This document shows, one piece after another, positions 50,740-59,612 of a stretch of DNA of 64,000 nucleotides; positions within the stretch are counted from its first letter, which is position 1; each line of letters starts with the position of its first letter. The notes beneath the pieces are model-generated. The model did not search any database, was not told the origin of the DNA, and was given only the letters and a program-made list of their open reading frames with translations. The position numbers and the translations under genes are program-made. This stretch comes from Planctomycetota bacterium (GTDB lineage Bacteria > Planctomycetota > PUPC01 > JACPCR01). The DNA is taken from assembly GCA_027625095.1 (NCBI GenBank), contig JAQBXN010000015.1:1-64000 (forward strand). Direction: 5' to 3'.

Positions 50740-52122
50740 TTATCTCGCGAGTTTCGCGAGTTCCCTCATCTGGAAAATGATACCGCTCAGGAGTGCTACC
50801 ACTCCCCCACGCAGCAGCAGTAAATTAAAGAATGCCTTGCCGACCATCGAGTAGCTCACCTCGCGCCCATCGGTAAGAAAGGGGACGGGGTTATAGGTAG
50901 AGAAATCAGGCACGGCCGAGAAGAGCACTCGAATGTACATCCGCAGGGATTCGTCCAGCCAGTCAGGGCCTTCTGCGATTCTCGCCTCGTTTATGTTGTA
51001 CATGAGCATCAGACCCGAGATTTCGATCATGTAATTGGAAATCATGCAAAGCACCCAGGTAACCAGGGTGACGGTGATCGCCATCGGGAATGTCAGAAAT
51101 GTGCTGCAGGCCAATCCCAGAATTGCAAGAAAACCGACGCGTATCAGGATAAGACAGCACCCGTTTACAAAGCTCAGTTCAAATGGCATCGTTGGATAAA
51201 GGATCTCAATCCCGTCACTAATCGGAAAGATGATAAGTGTGCGGGAGCGGTCGACGTTTTTGTATTCCACATAGAACTTTCCGCCTTTCTTTTGCATGGC
51301 ATTGCGGTGCAGCAATATTTCCTGCGTGACGCCTGTCGTCGCTATCATCCGGGTCTGGCCCACCAGATCGCCGTCCTGCAGTTTGAAGCGCCACGAGCCG
51401 GTTTTCTGAATCTTGAGCGTAGGATTCGGAGTAAATATTTTAAAACGCACAATTACGCTCCTGCCTTCCTTGATCTTCTCTTTGTCCGGAAGGCCCCGGA
51501 ATTCCCACGCTTTTGTATACCCGTACTGTACGGTCTGGCTCCGCTGCCATACCATATTGCGGACCTCTTCATGGACTCGCGCCAATGGCGTATCCCCCTG
51601 GATGAGTCCCTCCTCAAACCTCCGGCGCATTTCCTTTTCGAATTCAGCATTCAAATCAATCGGTGTTGGCAGGACACTGCGGCGGCCGTAGAGCAATTTG
51701 TCCTCGATCTCGGACCGTTCATCCTCCGAAAGCTTACTCAGTTGCCAGCGAATGAGGCCATAGGTCGGGGCCGCCATTCCAATTAGCAGAATCAGGTTGA
51801 CGATTACGAGGCCAAGGAATTTGCCGCCCAGGATCTGCCATCTGAAAACCGGCTTGGTATCGAGCGAAAAAATCTGGCGATCCTGAATCTCAGTGCAGAG
51901 TGTCCAGGTCGCCAGAAACACGGTTAACAGGGACAGGACGACGTTGATAAGCTCCAGGGAATAGGTGAGCACCACCTGCAGTTCTGCCCGTGGGTTACCG
52001 GAGCTCTTGAGGCTGGCGATGATGACCGGGAAGCCAATCAGGACAAACATGCCGACGAACGCAAGCACGCGCATGCGAAACGCCTGCAGAATTGTGTTTC
52101 TAGCGATTGCCCAGAGATTCAC
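50740..52122 (-). CDS. ABC-2 type transporter permease
   Basis: 460 residues. Opening MNLWAIARNTILQAFRMRVLAFVGMF is typical of ABC-2/NosY-like permeases. About six membrane helices: one near 20-36, others near 55-75 and 103-122, then an extracytoplasmic domain (about 125-305), then 310-440 with the remaining helices. It pairs with the ATPase encoded 15 bases upstream. The large insertion between helices is unusual for a simple exporter and may contact the 633-residue partner. Confidence 0.85.
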   Translation of the reverse strand: MNLWAIARNTILQAFRMRVLAFVGMFVLIGFPVIIASLKSSGNPRAELQVVLTYSLELINVVLSLLTVFLATWTLCTEIQDRQIFSLDTKPVFRWQILGGKFLGLVIVNLILLIGMAAPTYGLIRWQLSKLSEDERSEIEDKLLYGRRSVLPTPIDLNAEFEKEMRRRFEEGLIQGDTPLARVHEEVRNMVWQRSQTVQYGYTKAWEFRGLPDKEKIKEGRSVIVRFKIFTPNPTLKIQKTGSWRFKLQDGDLVGQTRMIATTGVTQEILLHRNAMQKKGGKFYVEYKNVDRSRTLIIFPISDGIEILYPTMPFELSFVNGCCLILIRVGFLAILGLACSTFLTFPMAITVTLVTWVLCMISNYMIEISGLMLMYNINEARIAEGPDWLDESLRMYIRVLFSAVPDFSTYNPVPFLTDGREVSYSMVGKAFFNLLLLRGGVVALLSGIIFQMRELAKLAR

Positions 52123-52137
52123 GAGCGCTCAGTCCTC

Positions 52138-53295
52138 TTACTTGTCATCGTCAGACCTCACAAGCCGATCAAGCACAGACTGGTCAGGTTTGGGCTCTTT
52201 TTCCTTATCGCTCTCTTCCGGGGTCTCTTTTTCAGGTGCTGAGAGATCGCCCAGCAAGGCCCGATTCACTTCCGGTTCCTGCGGGGCTGACTCTTCCGCT
52301 TCTTCTTCAGGGTCTTCCGGCCTGGTCAAGAGATTTGCCAGCACATCTCTTGCAGACAGTTCAGGGGCCAAAGTGCCTTCAGTCAGAAAACTCTCTTTAT
52401 GTCCGCCCATCCTTGCCCCGGAGGTGGCTGTCTCTTCCTGCTGCGCCTGATAGACAACCTCAAGGAAAAAAGACTCCAGTTTCATCGTTGGATGATCGAC
52501 CGTGATCGGCTTGTTCCCTTCTTCATCCCGGATGAGATTCAGCACTTTTTCAGTAGTGCCATCGTTGAGGCGCTCCGCAGAAATCTGGGTGACATTGCGA
52601 CGGGTGAGCAACTCGGGAACTGTGCCCGACTTTCGGACTTTGCCGCCATACAGGATGGCAATCTGATCACAGACGTCTTCCACATCGCCAAGAAGATGGC
52701 TGCATAGAAGAATCGTTTTGCCACGCTGTTTGAGGCGAAGGATGAGATCCTTCACCTCACGGCTGCCGATGGGATCGAGGCCGCTGGTCGGCTCATCAAG
52801 AATGATGAGATCGGGATCATTGATAAGCGCCTGCGCGATACCGATACGGCGAACCATACCTTTTGAATACTCTCGAATCGGCCGACGGCGTTCTATATTG
52901 AGTCCAACCAGATCGAGCAGACTGTCCGCCCGTTCTTTCCGTTGATGCCTGGACAGCTTGAACAGGCGACCGTAAAAATCGAGGGTTTCCTCCGCGTTCA
53001 GAAAGGGATAGAGATAGCTCTCTTCCGGCAGGTAACCGATGCGGGCCTTGGTACGGACATCCCGCGGCGACCTTCCGAAAACCTGCACTGTGCCGCGGGT
53101 AGGATAAAGAAGGCCAAGAAGAATTTTGATGGTGGTCGTCTTTCCCGACCCGTTGGGCCCAAGCAGGCCATACACCTGTCCTTCTTCTATCCTCAGACTG
53201 ATGCCGCTGAGGGCAGAAACTCGTGGCCTGCCCCAGAAGTCATCAAAAACCTTGCTGAGCTCGATGACTTCAATGACGGGTATTTCGTTACTCAT
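52138..53295 (-). CDS. ABC transporter ATPase with acidic C-terminal tail
   Basis: 385 residues. Walker A GPNGSGKT, signature YSKGMVRR, Walker B LIILDEPTSGLD and the H-loop LLCSHLLGD are complete. The ATPase is of the ABC-2 exporter (CcmA/NatA-like) type. Residues from about 290 on form an extension rich in Glu, Asp and Pro (EEEAEESAPQEPE, EKETPEESDKEKEPKPD), likely disordered. Coupled to the permease downstream. Confidence 0.92.
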   Translation of the reverse strand: MSNEIPVIEVIELSKVFDDFWGRPRVSALSGISLRIEEGQVYGLLGPNGSGKTTTIKILLGLLYPTRGTVQVFGRSPRDVRTKARIGYLPEESYLYPFLNAEETLDFYGRLFKLSRHQRKERADSLLDLVGLNIERRRPIREYSKGMVRRIGIAQALINDPDLIILDEPTSGLDPIGSREVKDLILRLKQRGKTILLCSHLLGDVEDVCDQIAILYGGKVRKSGTVPELLTRRNVTQISAERLNDGTTEKVLNLIRDEEGNKPITVDHPTMKLESFFLEVVYQAQQEETATSGARMGGHKESFLTEGTLAPELSARDVLANLLTRPEDPEEEAEESAPQEPEVNRALLGDLSAPEKETPEESDKEKEPKPDQSVLDRLVRSDDDK

Positions 53296-53374
53296 GGGGA
53301 GTGTTGAGAGGGTGGATGGAAGGGTGGGACGGTGGAAGTCTGGCCTTCACCCCCAGACACCCACACTTTCTGTT

Positions 53375-55336
53375 TTAAGCCGGCACCGGCACTGCCTTGT
53401 GTACCTCAGCAGCGGACGCTTCCTGCTCGTGAGGTGTGATCTCCTCACCAAACCGTACCAGGCGCGCACTGTTGAAGACAACAAATAGGGAACTGCTCAT
53501 ATAAAGAATCGCAGCAGCCCAGGGGCTGAGCCAGCCGAAGGCGGAAAGCATCAGGCCGAAGACGATGAAGAGAATACCGAAGAGCAGGTTTTGGTTCACG
53601 ATGTTACTGGTGCGGCGGGAGAGCCTCACCAGGAAAGGGATACGGGAAAGATCGTTGTTCATTAGAGCGATGGACGCGCTGTTCATCGCAATGTCGTTAC
53701 CAGCCGCACCCATGGCGATTCCAAGGTCGGCCGCGGCGAGCGCAGGAGCGTCGTTGACGCCGTCACCGATGACCGCCACCTGATATTTATCGCTCCGCAT
53801 CTGTCTAAGGATTTTCAGCTTTGTCTCGGGCAGACATTCGGCCTCAAATTCCGTGCACCCAAGCTCGCGGGCGACCTTCTCGGCGACGGCCCGGCGGTCT
53901 CCGGTCAGCATCACCAGCCGCTGAATCCCAAGTTGCTTCAGCTCGGCCGCTGCCGCCCTGGCCTCTACACGGGGACGGTCCTCGAGTCCGATCCAACCGA
54001 GACACTTTTTTTCTTCGGCAACAAAGATAATCGAGATAGCTTCGTTCTCCGTTTCTTCCAGATCGATACCGGTGAAGTCAACGCCGCTATCCTTGAGCCA
54101 CTTCATGCGTCCAACGAGCACCCTCTTTCCACCAACTCCGGCCGCGACTCCCAGGCCGATTGTCTCTTCGAAGTCCACCGGATCACTGGCGCGAATGTTA
54201 GCCTTTTCTGACAGCCGGATGATGGCCCGGGCGGTCGGATGATTGGAATCGCGCTCTGCCGACGCCGCGGCATGGACGAGCTGTTCAGCATCGATACCTT
54301 TGGCGGGAGTTAGCCTTGTGACATCCAGAATGCCGGTGGTCAGCGTTCCGGTTTTGTCAAAGATCATCGCTGTGAGACGTCCGGCGAATTCGAGGTCTGA
54401 AGCATTCTTGACCAGCACCCCCAACCGGGCGGCACACGAAATCGCAGCCACCATGGCCGTCGGCGTGGCGAGCACGAGCGCCCCAGGGCAGGCGACCACG
54501 AGCGCGGTTATAGCGCGCTCCATTTCGGAGAAATAAAGAATTACACCTGCGATCATCAATATGGTTGGGGTGTACCACTGCGCGTGCTGCTCGACGATCT
54601 TCATCATCGAAGATTTCGAACTCTGTGCCTGAAGAATAAGCTCGCGGACTTTGCCCAGCGCTGTCTCCGAACCAACCGTTTTTACTTCGATATCGAGCGA
54701 GCCGGTGAGGTTCGTTGTGCCAGCAAAGACATCGTCACCACTGGATTTGTCCACTGGCAGACTCTCACCGGTAATGGTCGCCTGATTAAGCGTGCTTTGT
54801 CCACGTCGAACGATGCCATCCGCCGGGACATTCTCCCCAGGCCGTATTCGGATGTAATCGCCCGGATTCAATTGTCCGACCGGAACCTCTTTTTCACCCT
54901 CACCTTCCTTCGTGATAAAACGGGCAATCCGCGGAGTAAGTTTGACGATGGATTCGATGGCCTTGTGCGCACCCATCGCGGTGCGACGTTCGACGGCTTC
55001 CGAAACGAGCACAAAGAAACTGATGACGCCGGCGATAGAGTAATCCTGGCGCGCGATTGAAGCGACGATCGCCAGGGCGACCAGCTCAGTCATGTGAAGC
55101 CGATCTTTGAGCAGATCCTCGATGGCCCTGGCCAGAATAGGCCCGGCCATCAGCAAAGCGCCGATCATGCTGCTGATGACGCCGAGAGAACTTGCATCCT
55201 CGGGAAACTTGAGGCGGATGATGAAGTCATTGATCAGCAGGACAAGCCCAATGAACGCAATCACCAGGTGCCGGCGGATCTTGGCTTCCGACCGTTCTAT
55301 CTCTGTAAGATCAATATTGTCAGCGGTCTCGGGCAT
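53375..55336 (-). CDS. P1B-type heavy-metal ATPase with CPG metal motif and no HMA domain
   Basis: 653 residues. Actuator TGES (residue 189), phosphorylation DKTGT (Asp327), nucleotide-binding HP in NHPTARAI and hinge GDGVNDAP are all present, so it is a working P-type pump. The membrane metal motif is Cys283-Pro284-Gly285 in VVACPGALVLATPTA; standard copper or zinc/cadmium pumps have CPC. No N-terminal HMA domain precedes the first helix. Metal specificity is not inferable. The leader before ATG is C-rich with heptamers and has no Shine-Dalgarno sequence. It lies between the ABC ATPase gene and the hflK-like gene on one strand. Confidence 0.9.
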   Translation of the reverse strand: MPETADNIDLTEIERSEAKIRRHLVIAFIGLVLLINDFIIRLKFPEDASSLGVISSMIGALLMAGPILARAIEDLLKDRLHMTELVALAIVASIARQDYSIAGVISFFVLVSEAVERRTAMGAHKAIESIVKLTPRIARFITKEGEGEKEVPVGQLNPGDYIRIRPGENVPADGIVRRGQSTLNQATITGESLPVDKSSGDDVFAGTTNLTGSLDIEVKTVGSETALGKVRELILQAQSSKSSMMKIVEQHAQWYTPTILMIAGVILYFSEMERAITALVVACPGALVLATPTAMVAAISCAARLGVLVKNASDLEFAGRLTAMIFDKTGTLTTGILDVTRLTPAKGIDAEQLVHAAASAERDSNHPTARAIIRLSEKANIRASDPVDFEETIGLGVAAGVGGKRVLVGRMKWLKDSGVDFTGIDLEETENEAISIIFVAEEKKCLGWIGLEDRPRVEARAAAAELKQLGIQRLVMLTGDRRAVAEKVARELGCTEFEAECLPETKLKILRQMRSDKYQVAVIGDGVNDAPALAAADLGIAMGAAGNDIAMNSASIALMNNDLSRIPFLVRLSRRTSNIVNQNLLFGILFIVFGLMLSAFGWLSPWAAAILYMSSSLFVVFNSARLVRFGEEITPHEQEASAAEVHKAVPVPA

Positions 55337-55378
55337 GGGGGAAGGGGGAATGGTTGATGGTTAATGGTTAATGGTTGA
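55337..55378. repeat. Six contiguous heptamers upstream of the P-type ATPase
   Basis: GGGGGAA (x2), TGGTTGA, TGGTTAA (x2) and TGGTTGA follow one another without a break, directly next to the ATPase start codon. Confidence 0.75.
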
Positions 55379-55431
55379 GGAATGGAGGAATGGCTGTGCC
55401 ACGCTTTAGCAGGTATCAAAGCTCACAGACT

Positions 55432-55452
55432 CTGAATCCTGAATCCTGAATC
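55432..55452. repeat. CTGAATC heptamer array
   Basis: Three perfect consecutive copies of CTGAATC, the last overlapping the stop codon of the HflK-like gene. Confidence 0.75.
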
Positions 55453-56548
55453 ACTTTTCCTCTTCCTTCTTCTTCTCTTTCGGCTTGTACTTCAGGCTGC
55501 TTTCCAGGGTGATTCGCAGTTGCCGCGCCCCACTGTCGTCTGAATTCAAAACAAACTTTTCCTTTGCGTTGGCGATACCTTCACTGACGCCCTCGAAGTA
55601 GAGCTGTCTCAAGAAGAGCCGCGGGTTTTCTCTGTATTTTGGCAGGAGTTCACTCAGCGTCTTGGCGTCAGCTTGAGCCTCCAGAACGATGCGGGTTTTG
55701 TATGCCTCTGCTTCCGATTCGATGCGGGAGGCATCGGCTTTGGATGTCTGGATGATCCGCTCGGCCTCCTTGCGTGCCTGGGTTACTTTTGCCTCTTTAT
55801 TGTTGCCTGCGTTGGTCACTGCATCGAACGCGTCTTTGGTCTGGCGGGGCGGGGCCTTCTCCACGTAGTTCAGCAACAGCACTTTGACCCCGAGTTCAAA
55901 CTTTTCGATGTCCCTGACGAATGCGGTCTTCACGTCCGTCGAGAATTGATTCACTTCGCTGAGCAGAGCCTGGTCAGCAGTCATGCGTCCGACGGTCTGA
56001 ACCACCGACCGTGCCAGAAGGCTTTCAAGGAGGGCCTGCGGCGCTTCTGCATTCGTGGCCAACAAATACGACACCGGATCTTCTATCTTGAAATTAACGC
56101 TCCATTGTGAATGGAGGATGTTGCGATCCCCGGAAATGGTGTAGCCGTCGACACCCGGGATGAGGGAGGTGGTTACTGTCTTTCGGCCACCAAAGTCGTA
56201 ACGATTGCCTTCGTTGTACCAGAAGAGGTTCAGCTTCAGGGTCTGCTCCCCGGCAGGCAAAATGACGACCCTGTCGATGGGCTCAGGCCAGGACCAATGT
56301 GCCCCCGGCTCGAGGATGTCCGGCCCGAGAAGCTGGCCTGCCTTCTCCTTCTGCCGGATTTTTCCAAGGTGCAGCACGAGCCCCATCTTGCCAGGTTTTA
56401 TGGTGAAGAATCCAGAGCTCAGATACAGCACAAGCAGGATCAGGATGAAAAGCTGCAGCAGGCGAAAGCTCGATCTGAGCGCGCGAGACAGCGCTTCTAG
56501 ACCCGGATCTTTGGTGCGTGAGTCAGTTCGTGCGGATTGGGTATTCAT
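55451..56548 (-). CDS. SPFH-domain protein, HflK-like
   Basis: 365 residues: membrane helix near 31-50, SPFH/band 7 domain (GFFTIKPGKMGLVLHLGKIRQKEKAG ... VNFKIEDPVSYLLATNAEAPQALLESLLARSVVQTVGRMTADQALL), coiled-coil (RKEAERIIQTSKADASRIESEAEAYKTRIVLEAQADAKTL). HflK proteins form a cage with HflC around FtsH and modulate membrane-protein degradation. It is the second HflK-like protein of this operon. Confidence 0.85.
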   Translation of the reverse strand: MNTQSARTDSRTKDPGLEALSRALRSSFRLLQLFILILLVLYLSSGFFTIKPGKMGLVLHLGKIRQKEKAGQLLGPDILEPGAHWSWPEPIDRVVILPAGEQTLKLNLFWYNEGNRYDFGGRKTVTTSLIPGVDGYTISGDRNILHSQWSVNFKIEDPVSYLLATNAEAPQALLESLLARSVVQTVGRMTADQALLSEVNQFSTDVKTAFVRDIEKFELGVKVLLLNYVEKAPPRQTKDAFDAVTNAGNNKEAKVTQARKEAERIIQTSKADASRIESEAEAYKTRIVLEAQADAKTLSELLPKYRENPRLFLRQLYFEGVSEGIANAKEKFVLNSDDSGARQLRITLESSLKYKPKEKKKEEEK

Positions 56549-56664
56549 AAGGTTCTGGTTCTTCGGTTCGTCTTCGTCCTAGCCTCAGTCTTCATCTCTT
56601 GCGGAAGAGGACTAAGACAAAGACCACGGCGAAGAAAGGAGGAGAGCGGCAGCTTGAGCTTCCT

Positions 56665-57615
56665 TCATTTCTTCTCCTCCAGCTTCGTTTCGATAGCTGG
56701 CGCCTCCGGCGCTCCGTTCAGCAGCTCAAATGGCCCCATATCGGTTGTCAGAATCAATGTGGTGTCCTTGTCCTTCATCATTTTCTTGAAGGATTCCATT
56801 TTGCGCAGGAAGTCAGCCAGTTCCGGATTCTGGCTCAATATCTTGTAGTAGGAAGCTGCCTCCGCGTCTGCCTGGCCTCGAATGCCCTTGGCCTTAGCCT
56901 CGGCCAGAGTGAGTTCATTAGTCGCTTCCTTCTGGGCTTCTGAGCGGATGATGGATGCAAGGCGTTCACCTTCTGCTTCGAAGCGGTCGGCAAGTTTCTG
57001 TCGCTCCTTTCGCATTCGTTCGAAAACTACTTCGACTGTTTTCTCCGGAAGGGCCAGCCGTTTGATACCGATCTCCTGCACGTCGATCCCGAACGCCTTC
57101 GCTTCTTCGGCCACGGGCTTAAGAATCTCGTCCTGAATCCTGGTGAACTGAATGTCTTCCGGGTTAGTCGAGATCAGATGCGTCAGAGGGTGCTTCCCGA
57201 GCACTCCGCCCTTGTGATTACGAACCACATCTTTGAGCAGGCTTTCGGCCCGCCGGCGATCACCGCTGGTCATCTTCATGTAGAGTCTGGGGTCGTCGAT
57301 CCTCCAGCAGACGAAGGCTTCGAGGATGATGTTCTTGCCGTCGCCGGTGTAAGACTCCTCAAAGGTGCCACTGAAGATGTTAATGGAGCGACTGAACTTG
57401 ACGACCTTCTGGACCGGCCAGGGCGCTTTGAAGTTGAGCCCCGGTTCCTGGATGGGCTCGGACGGTTTGTTGAACGTGTAGACCAGCGCGGTCTCGTTCT
57501 GCCGGACGGTAAACGTTGTCATGTACAGAATGAGACCTACGGCCACGACGATGCCGCTCAACAGAGACCAGATGTTGATCTTCGATTCGTTCGTCTGAGT
57601 TTCTTTGGGTTCCAT
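56665..57615 (-). CDS. hflC: SPFH-domain protein HflC
   Basis: 316 residues: membrane helix near 14-34, SPFH domain (VRQNETALVYTFNKPSEPIQEPGLNFKAPWPVQKVVKFSRSINIF) and helical part ending QADAEAASYYKILSQNPELADFLRKMESFKKMMKDKDTTLILTTDMGPFELL, which is characteristic of HflC. It forms the HflK-HflC membrane assembly. Three bases after the larger SPFH fusion gene. Confidence 0.9.
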   Translation of the reverse strand: MEPKETQTNESKINIWSLLSGIVVAVGLILYMTTFTVRQNETALVYTFNKPSEPIQEPGLNFKAPWPVQKVVKFSRSINIFSGTFEESYTGDGKNIILEAFVCWRIDDPRLYMKMTSGDRRRAESLLKDVVRNHKGGVLGKHPLTHLISTNPEDIQFTRIQDEILKPVAEEAKAFGIDVQEIGIKRLALPEKTVEVVFERMRKERQKLADRFEAEGERLASIIRSEAQKEATNELTLAEAKAKGIRGQADAEAASYYKILSQNPELADFLRKMESFKKMMKDKDTTLILTTDMGPFELLNGAPEAPAIETKLEEKK

Positions 57616-57618
57616 GAA

Positions 57619-59607
57619 CTATTCTCCAAGATCGACGTTGAGAAGATCGGCATTCAGCTTTTCTTCCAGATTGAGTTCGATGACCTGATTCTTCATATTT
57701 TTGGGAATGACGAGTTTGCGTTTACCTTTGAGTGCTTCTTCAAGTGTCGAGAGGAAGTAACGTAATTCATAAATCTCAGGAGTGGCCAGTTCGTACGCGT
57801 TTCGCTGGTGCTTGAAGCTGTCCGCCTCGGCCTTGGCGATGCTCACGCGGCGGGTCTTGTAGCTTTCAGCTTCGTGAACTCTCACCCGGCCAGTCGTCTT
57901 CGCTCCAGGGACAGTGCGCGCAGCGAATGCTTCAGCCTCTACGATCGAGGTCAGCCGTTTTTCCTGCGATTCGACAATGGACTCGAACGTATCGGCTACT
58001 GGTAACGGCGGATGGACGAGCTGAAACCCGACGGCGATGACCTCCAGCCCCAGCCGGGAAGTCTTTGCCTGTTCCATGATGCGCGTCTGGATCCGGGCCG
58101 CCAGGGTGAGGCGTGCCGGCCCCATCAGGTCCTCCATCTTTACGCTGCAACACACCTGGACAAGTTCCCTGAAAGCGATGCTTACCAGATAACGCTGCGC
58201 ATCGGTCTGGTGGTAAAAATAATCGAAGAGTTCCTCTCGCTTGTCAGAGATTCGGTAATGAAGAATCAGCGAAACATTCAGTACATTGACCGGCACACTG
58301 GTCCCAACCTCCGGCTGCTCCTCTGTTGTTTCCCTTACTTCCGAAGTTGTCTGACTTGCAAGCAGGATGTAATCACTGGCGAGTTGTCTTGGTTGAGTCC
58401 AGACAACCACGTTGGATGGCAGTTGTCCAGTCTTCAGTTCCGCCTCCGAATTCCGCTCAGCCTCTTCTATGCCGACGACCACTCGCTGGATACCGGTGGG
58501 CAGCGGATACGCCCGTTCGATTGGCCAGGGAATCTTCAGATGAAAACCAGGCTGGAGGATGTCGCCGGCCGGTTTGCCGAAGCGTTCCACGATGACGAGC
58601 TCATCATGCTTCACCACTACAATGGATGTCAGCAGGACCGCGGACACAAGCTGAAAAGCGATCAGCGGCAAAATGAGCTGGGCGACAAATTTGAAAAACC
58701 AGGTCCGGCTGACTTTGAAGCCGAACTGGTAATCAAGCGTTTCAGCAACCGCATTCCAGAGGCTGCCCGGCTGAGCAAATAATCCAAAGAGGCGGCTTTC
58801 ATACGGAGGCCGAAGCTCCTGACCTGGCAATCGCGGACGGAAAAAGTCGAGAATGAAATTCAGGATGAATTCAATCCCAAGCAAGACGACCAGAATCGGC
58901 AGTGCATGTCGCAGCACCGTATCGAGGAGGGTCACTTCGGCGATACTCAGCCACATGCTCAGCCCGCACAGGGAGAGCAGGAGACTGTTGCTCAGCATAA
59001 ACGCACCGGCCGGTCGGAGATGCCGATACTCATGCACCGAGGACAGTCCAACGACATATTGACTGAAAGCAAACGCCACAAAAGCAAACGAAAAGAGGAA
59101 CGCTCCACACACTGCCAGACGTTCAGTGATGACTCCAGACGGCAGGTAGACCCACTTAAAAAGAATGGCCGATCCCACCAGCAGCATGAACAGCGCGCTC
59201 ACCACGGTAGTGGCAGGGATGAAGGATTTTTCAAATCGCAGGAGGCGGCCGCGCGCGGTGTAGGCATCCGGAGTCTGTGAAGCCTCGAAGAGCGAACTCG
59301 ATCCATCAGCACGGCCCTTCAAAATCTCGATCTCACGATCTTCCGCATCCGCGATACGGTTCAATCGGAGACGCAGATAACAGACCAGCCAGACCGCAAT
59401 CCCAGGCAGCAGGTGGCAAATTTCGCCGATGATGGCCGCCGAGCCACCTATCCGGAACTCATCCTTGTAGCCCGAATAAATGTAAACGCCGAAGGCAAAC
59501 GAACTCACCAGCACCTGGATGATCAGGCCACCCATCGCAATGGTATCCGGATGATGCCCGGGCCCGGATGGCAGCAGTTGAGGTGATGTAGGTTGTCTGA
59601 ACTCCAT
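57619..59607 (-). CDS. SPFH protein fused to an N-terminal polytopic membrane domain
   Basis: 662 residues. Residues about 25-330 contain around eight membrane helices; an SPFH/band 7 domain follows (VVVKHDELVIVERFGKPAGDILQPGFHLKIPWPIERAYPLPTG, about 335-560), then helical text with YKTRRVSIAKAEADSFKHQRNAYELATPEIYELRYFL. In standard HflK only one helix precedes the SPFH domain. The fused polytopic part resembles no transporter I know. Its start lies 5 bases after the ABC permease stop. Confidence 0.85.
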   Translation of the reverse strand: MEFRQPTSPQLLPSGPGHHPDTIAMGGLIIQVLVSSFAFGVYIYSGYKDEFRIGGSAAIIGEICHLLPGIAVWLVCYLRLRLNRIADAEDREIEILKGRADGSSSLFEASQTPDAYTARGRLLRFEKSFIPATTVVSALFMLLVGSAILFKWVYLPSGVITERLAVCGAFLFSFAFVAFAFSQYVVGLSSVHEYRHLRPAGAFMLSNSLLLSLCGLSMWLSIAEVTLLDTVLRHALPILVVLLGIEFILNFILDFFRPRLPGQELRPPYESRLFGLFAQPGSLWNAVAETLDYQFGFKVSRTWFFKFVAQLILPLIAFQLVSAVLLTSIVVVKHDELVIVERFGKPAGDILQPGFHLKIPWPIERAYPLPTGIQRVVVGIEEAERNSEAELKTGQLPSNVVVWTQPRQLASDYILLASQTTSEVRETTEEQPEVGTSVPVNVLNVSLILHYRISDKREELFDYFYHQTDAQRYLVSIAFRELVQVCCSVKMEDLMGPARLTLAARIQTRIMEQAKTSRLGLEVIAVGFQLVHPPLPVADTFESIVESQEKRLTSIVEAEAFAARTVPGAKTTGRVRVHEAESYKTRRVSIAKAEADSFKHQRNAYELATPEIYELRYFLSTLEEALKGKRKLVIPKNMKNQVIELNLEEKLNADLLNVDLGE

Positions 59608-59612
59608 GAAAT

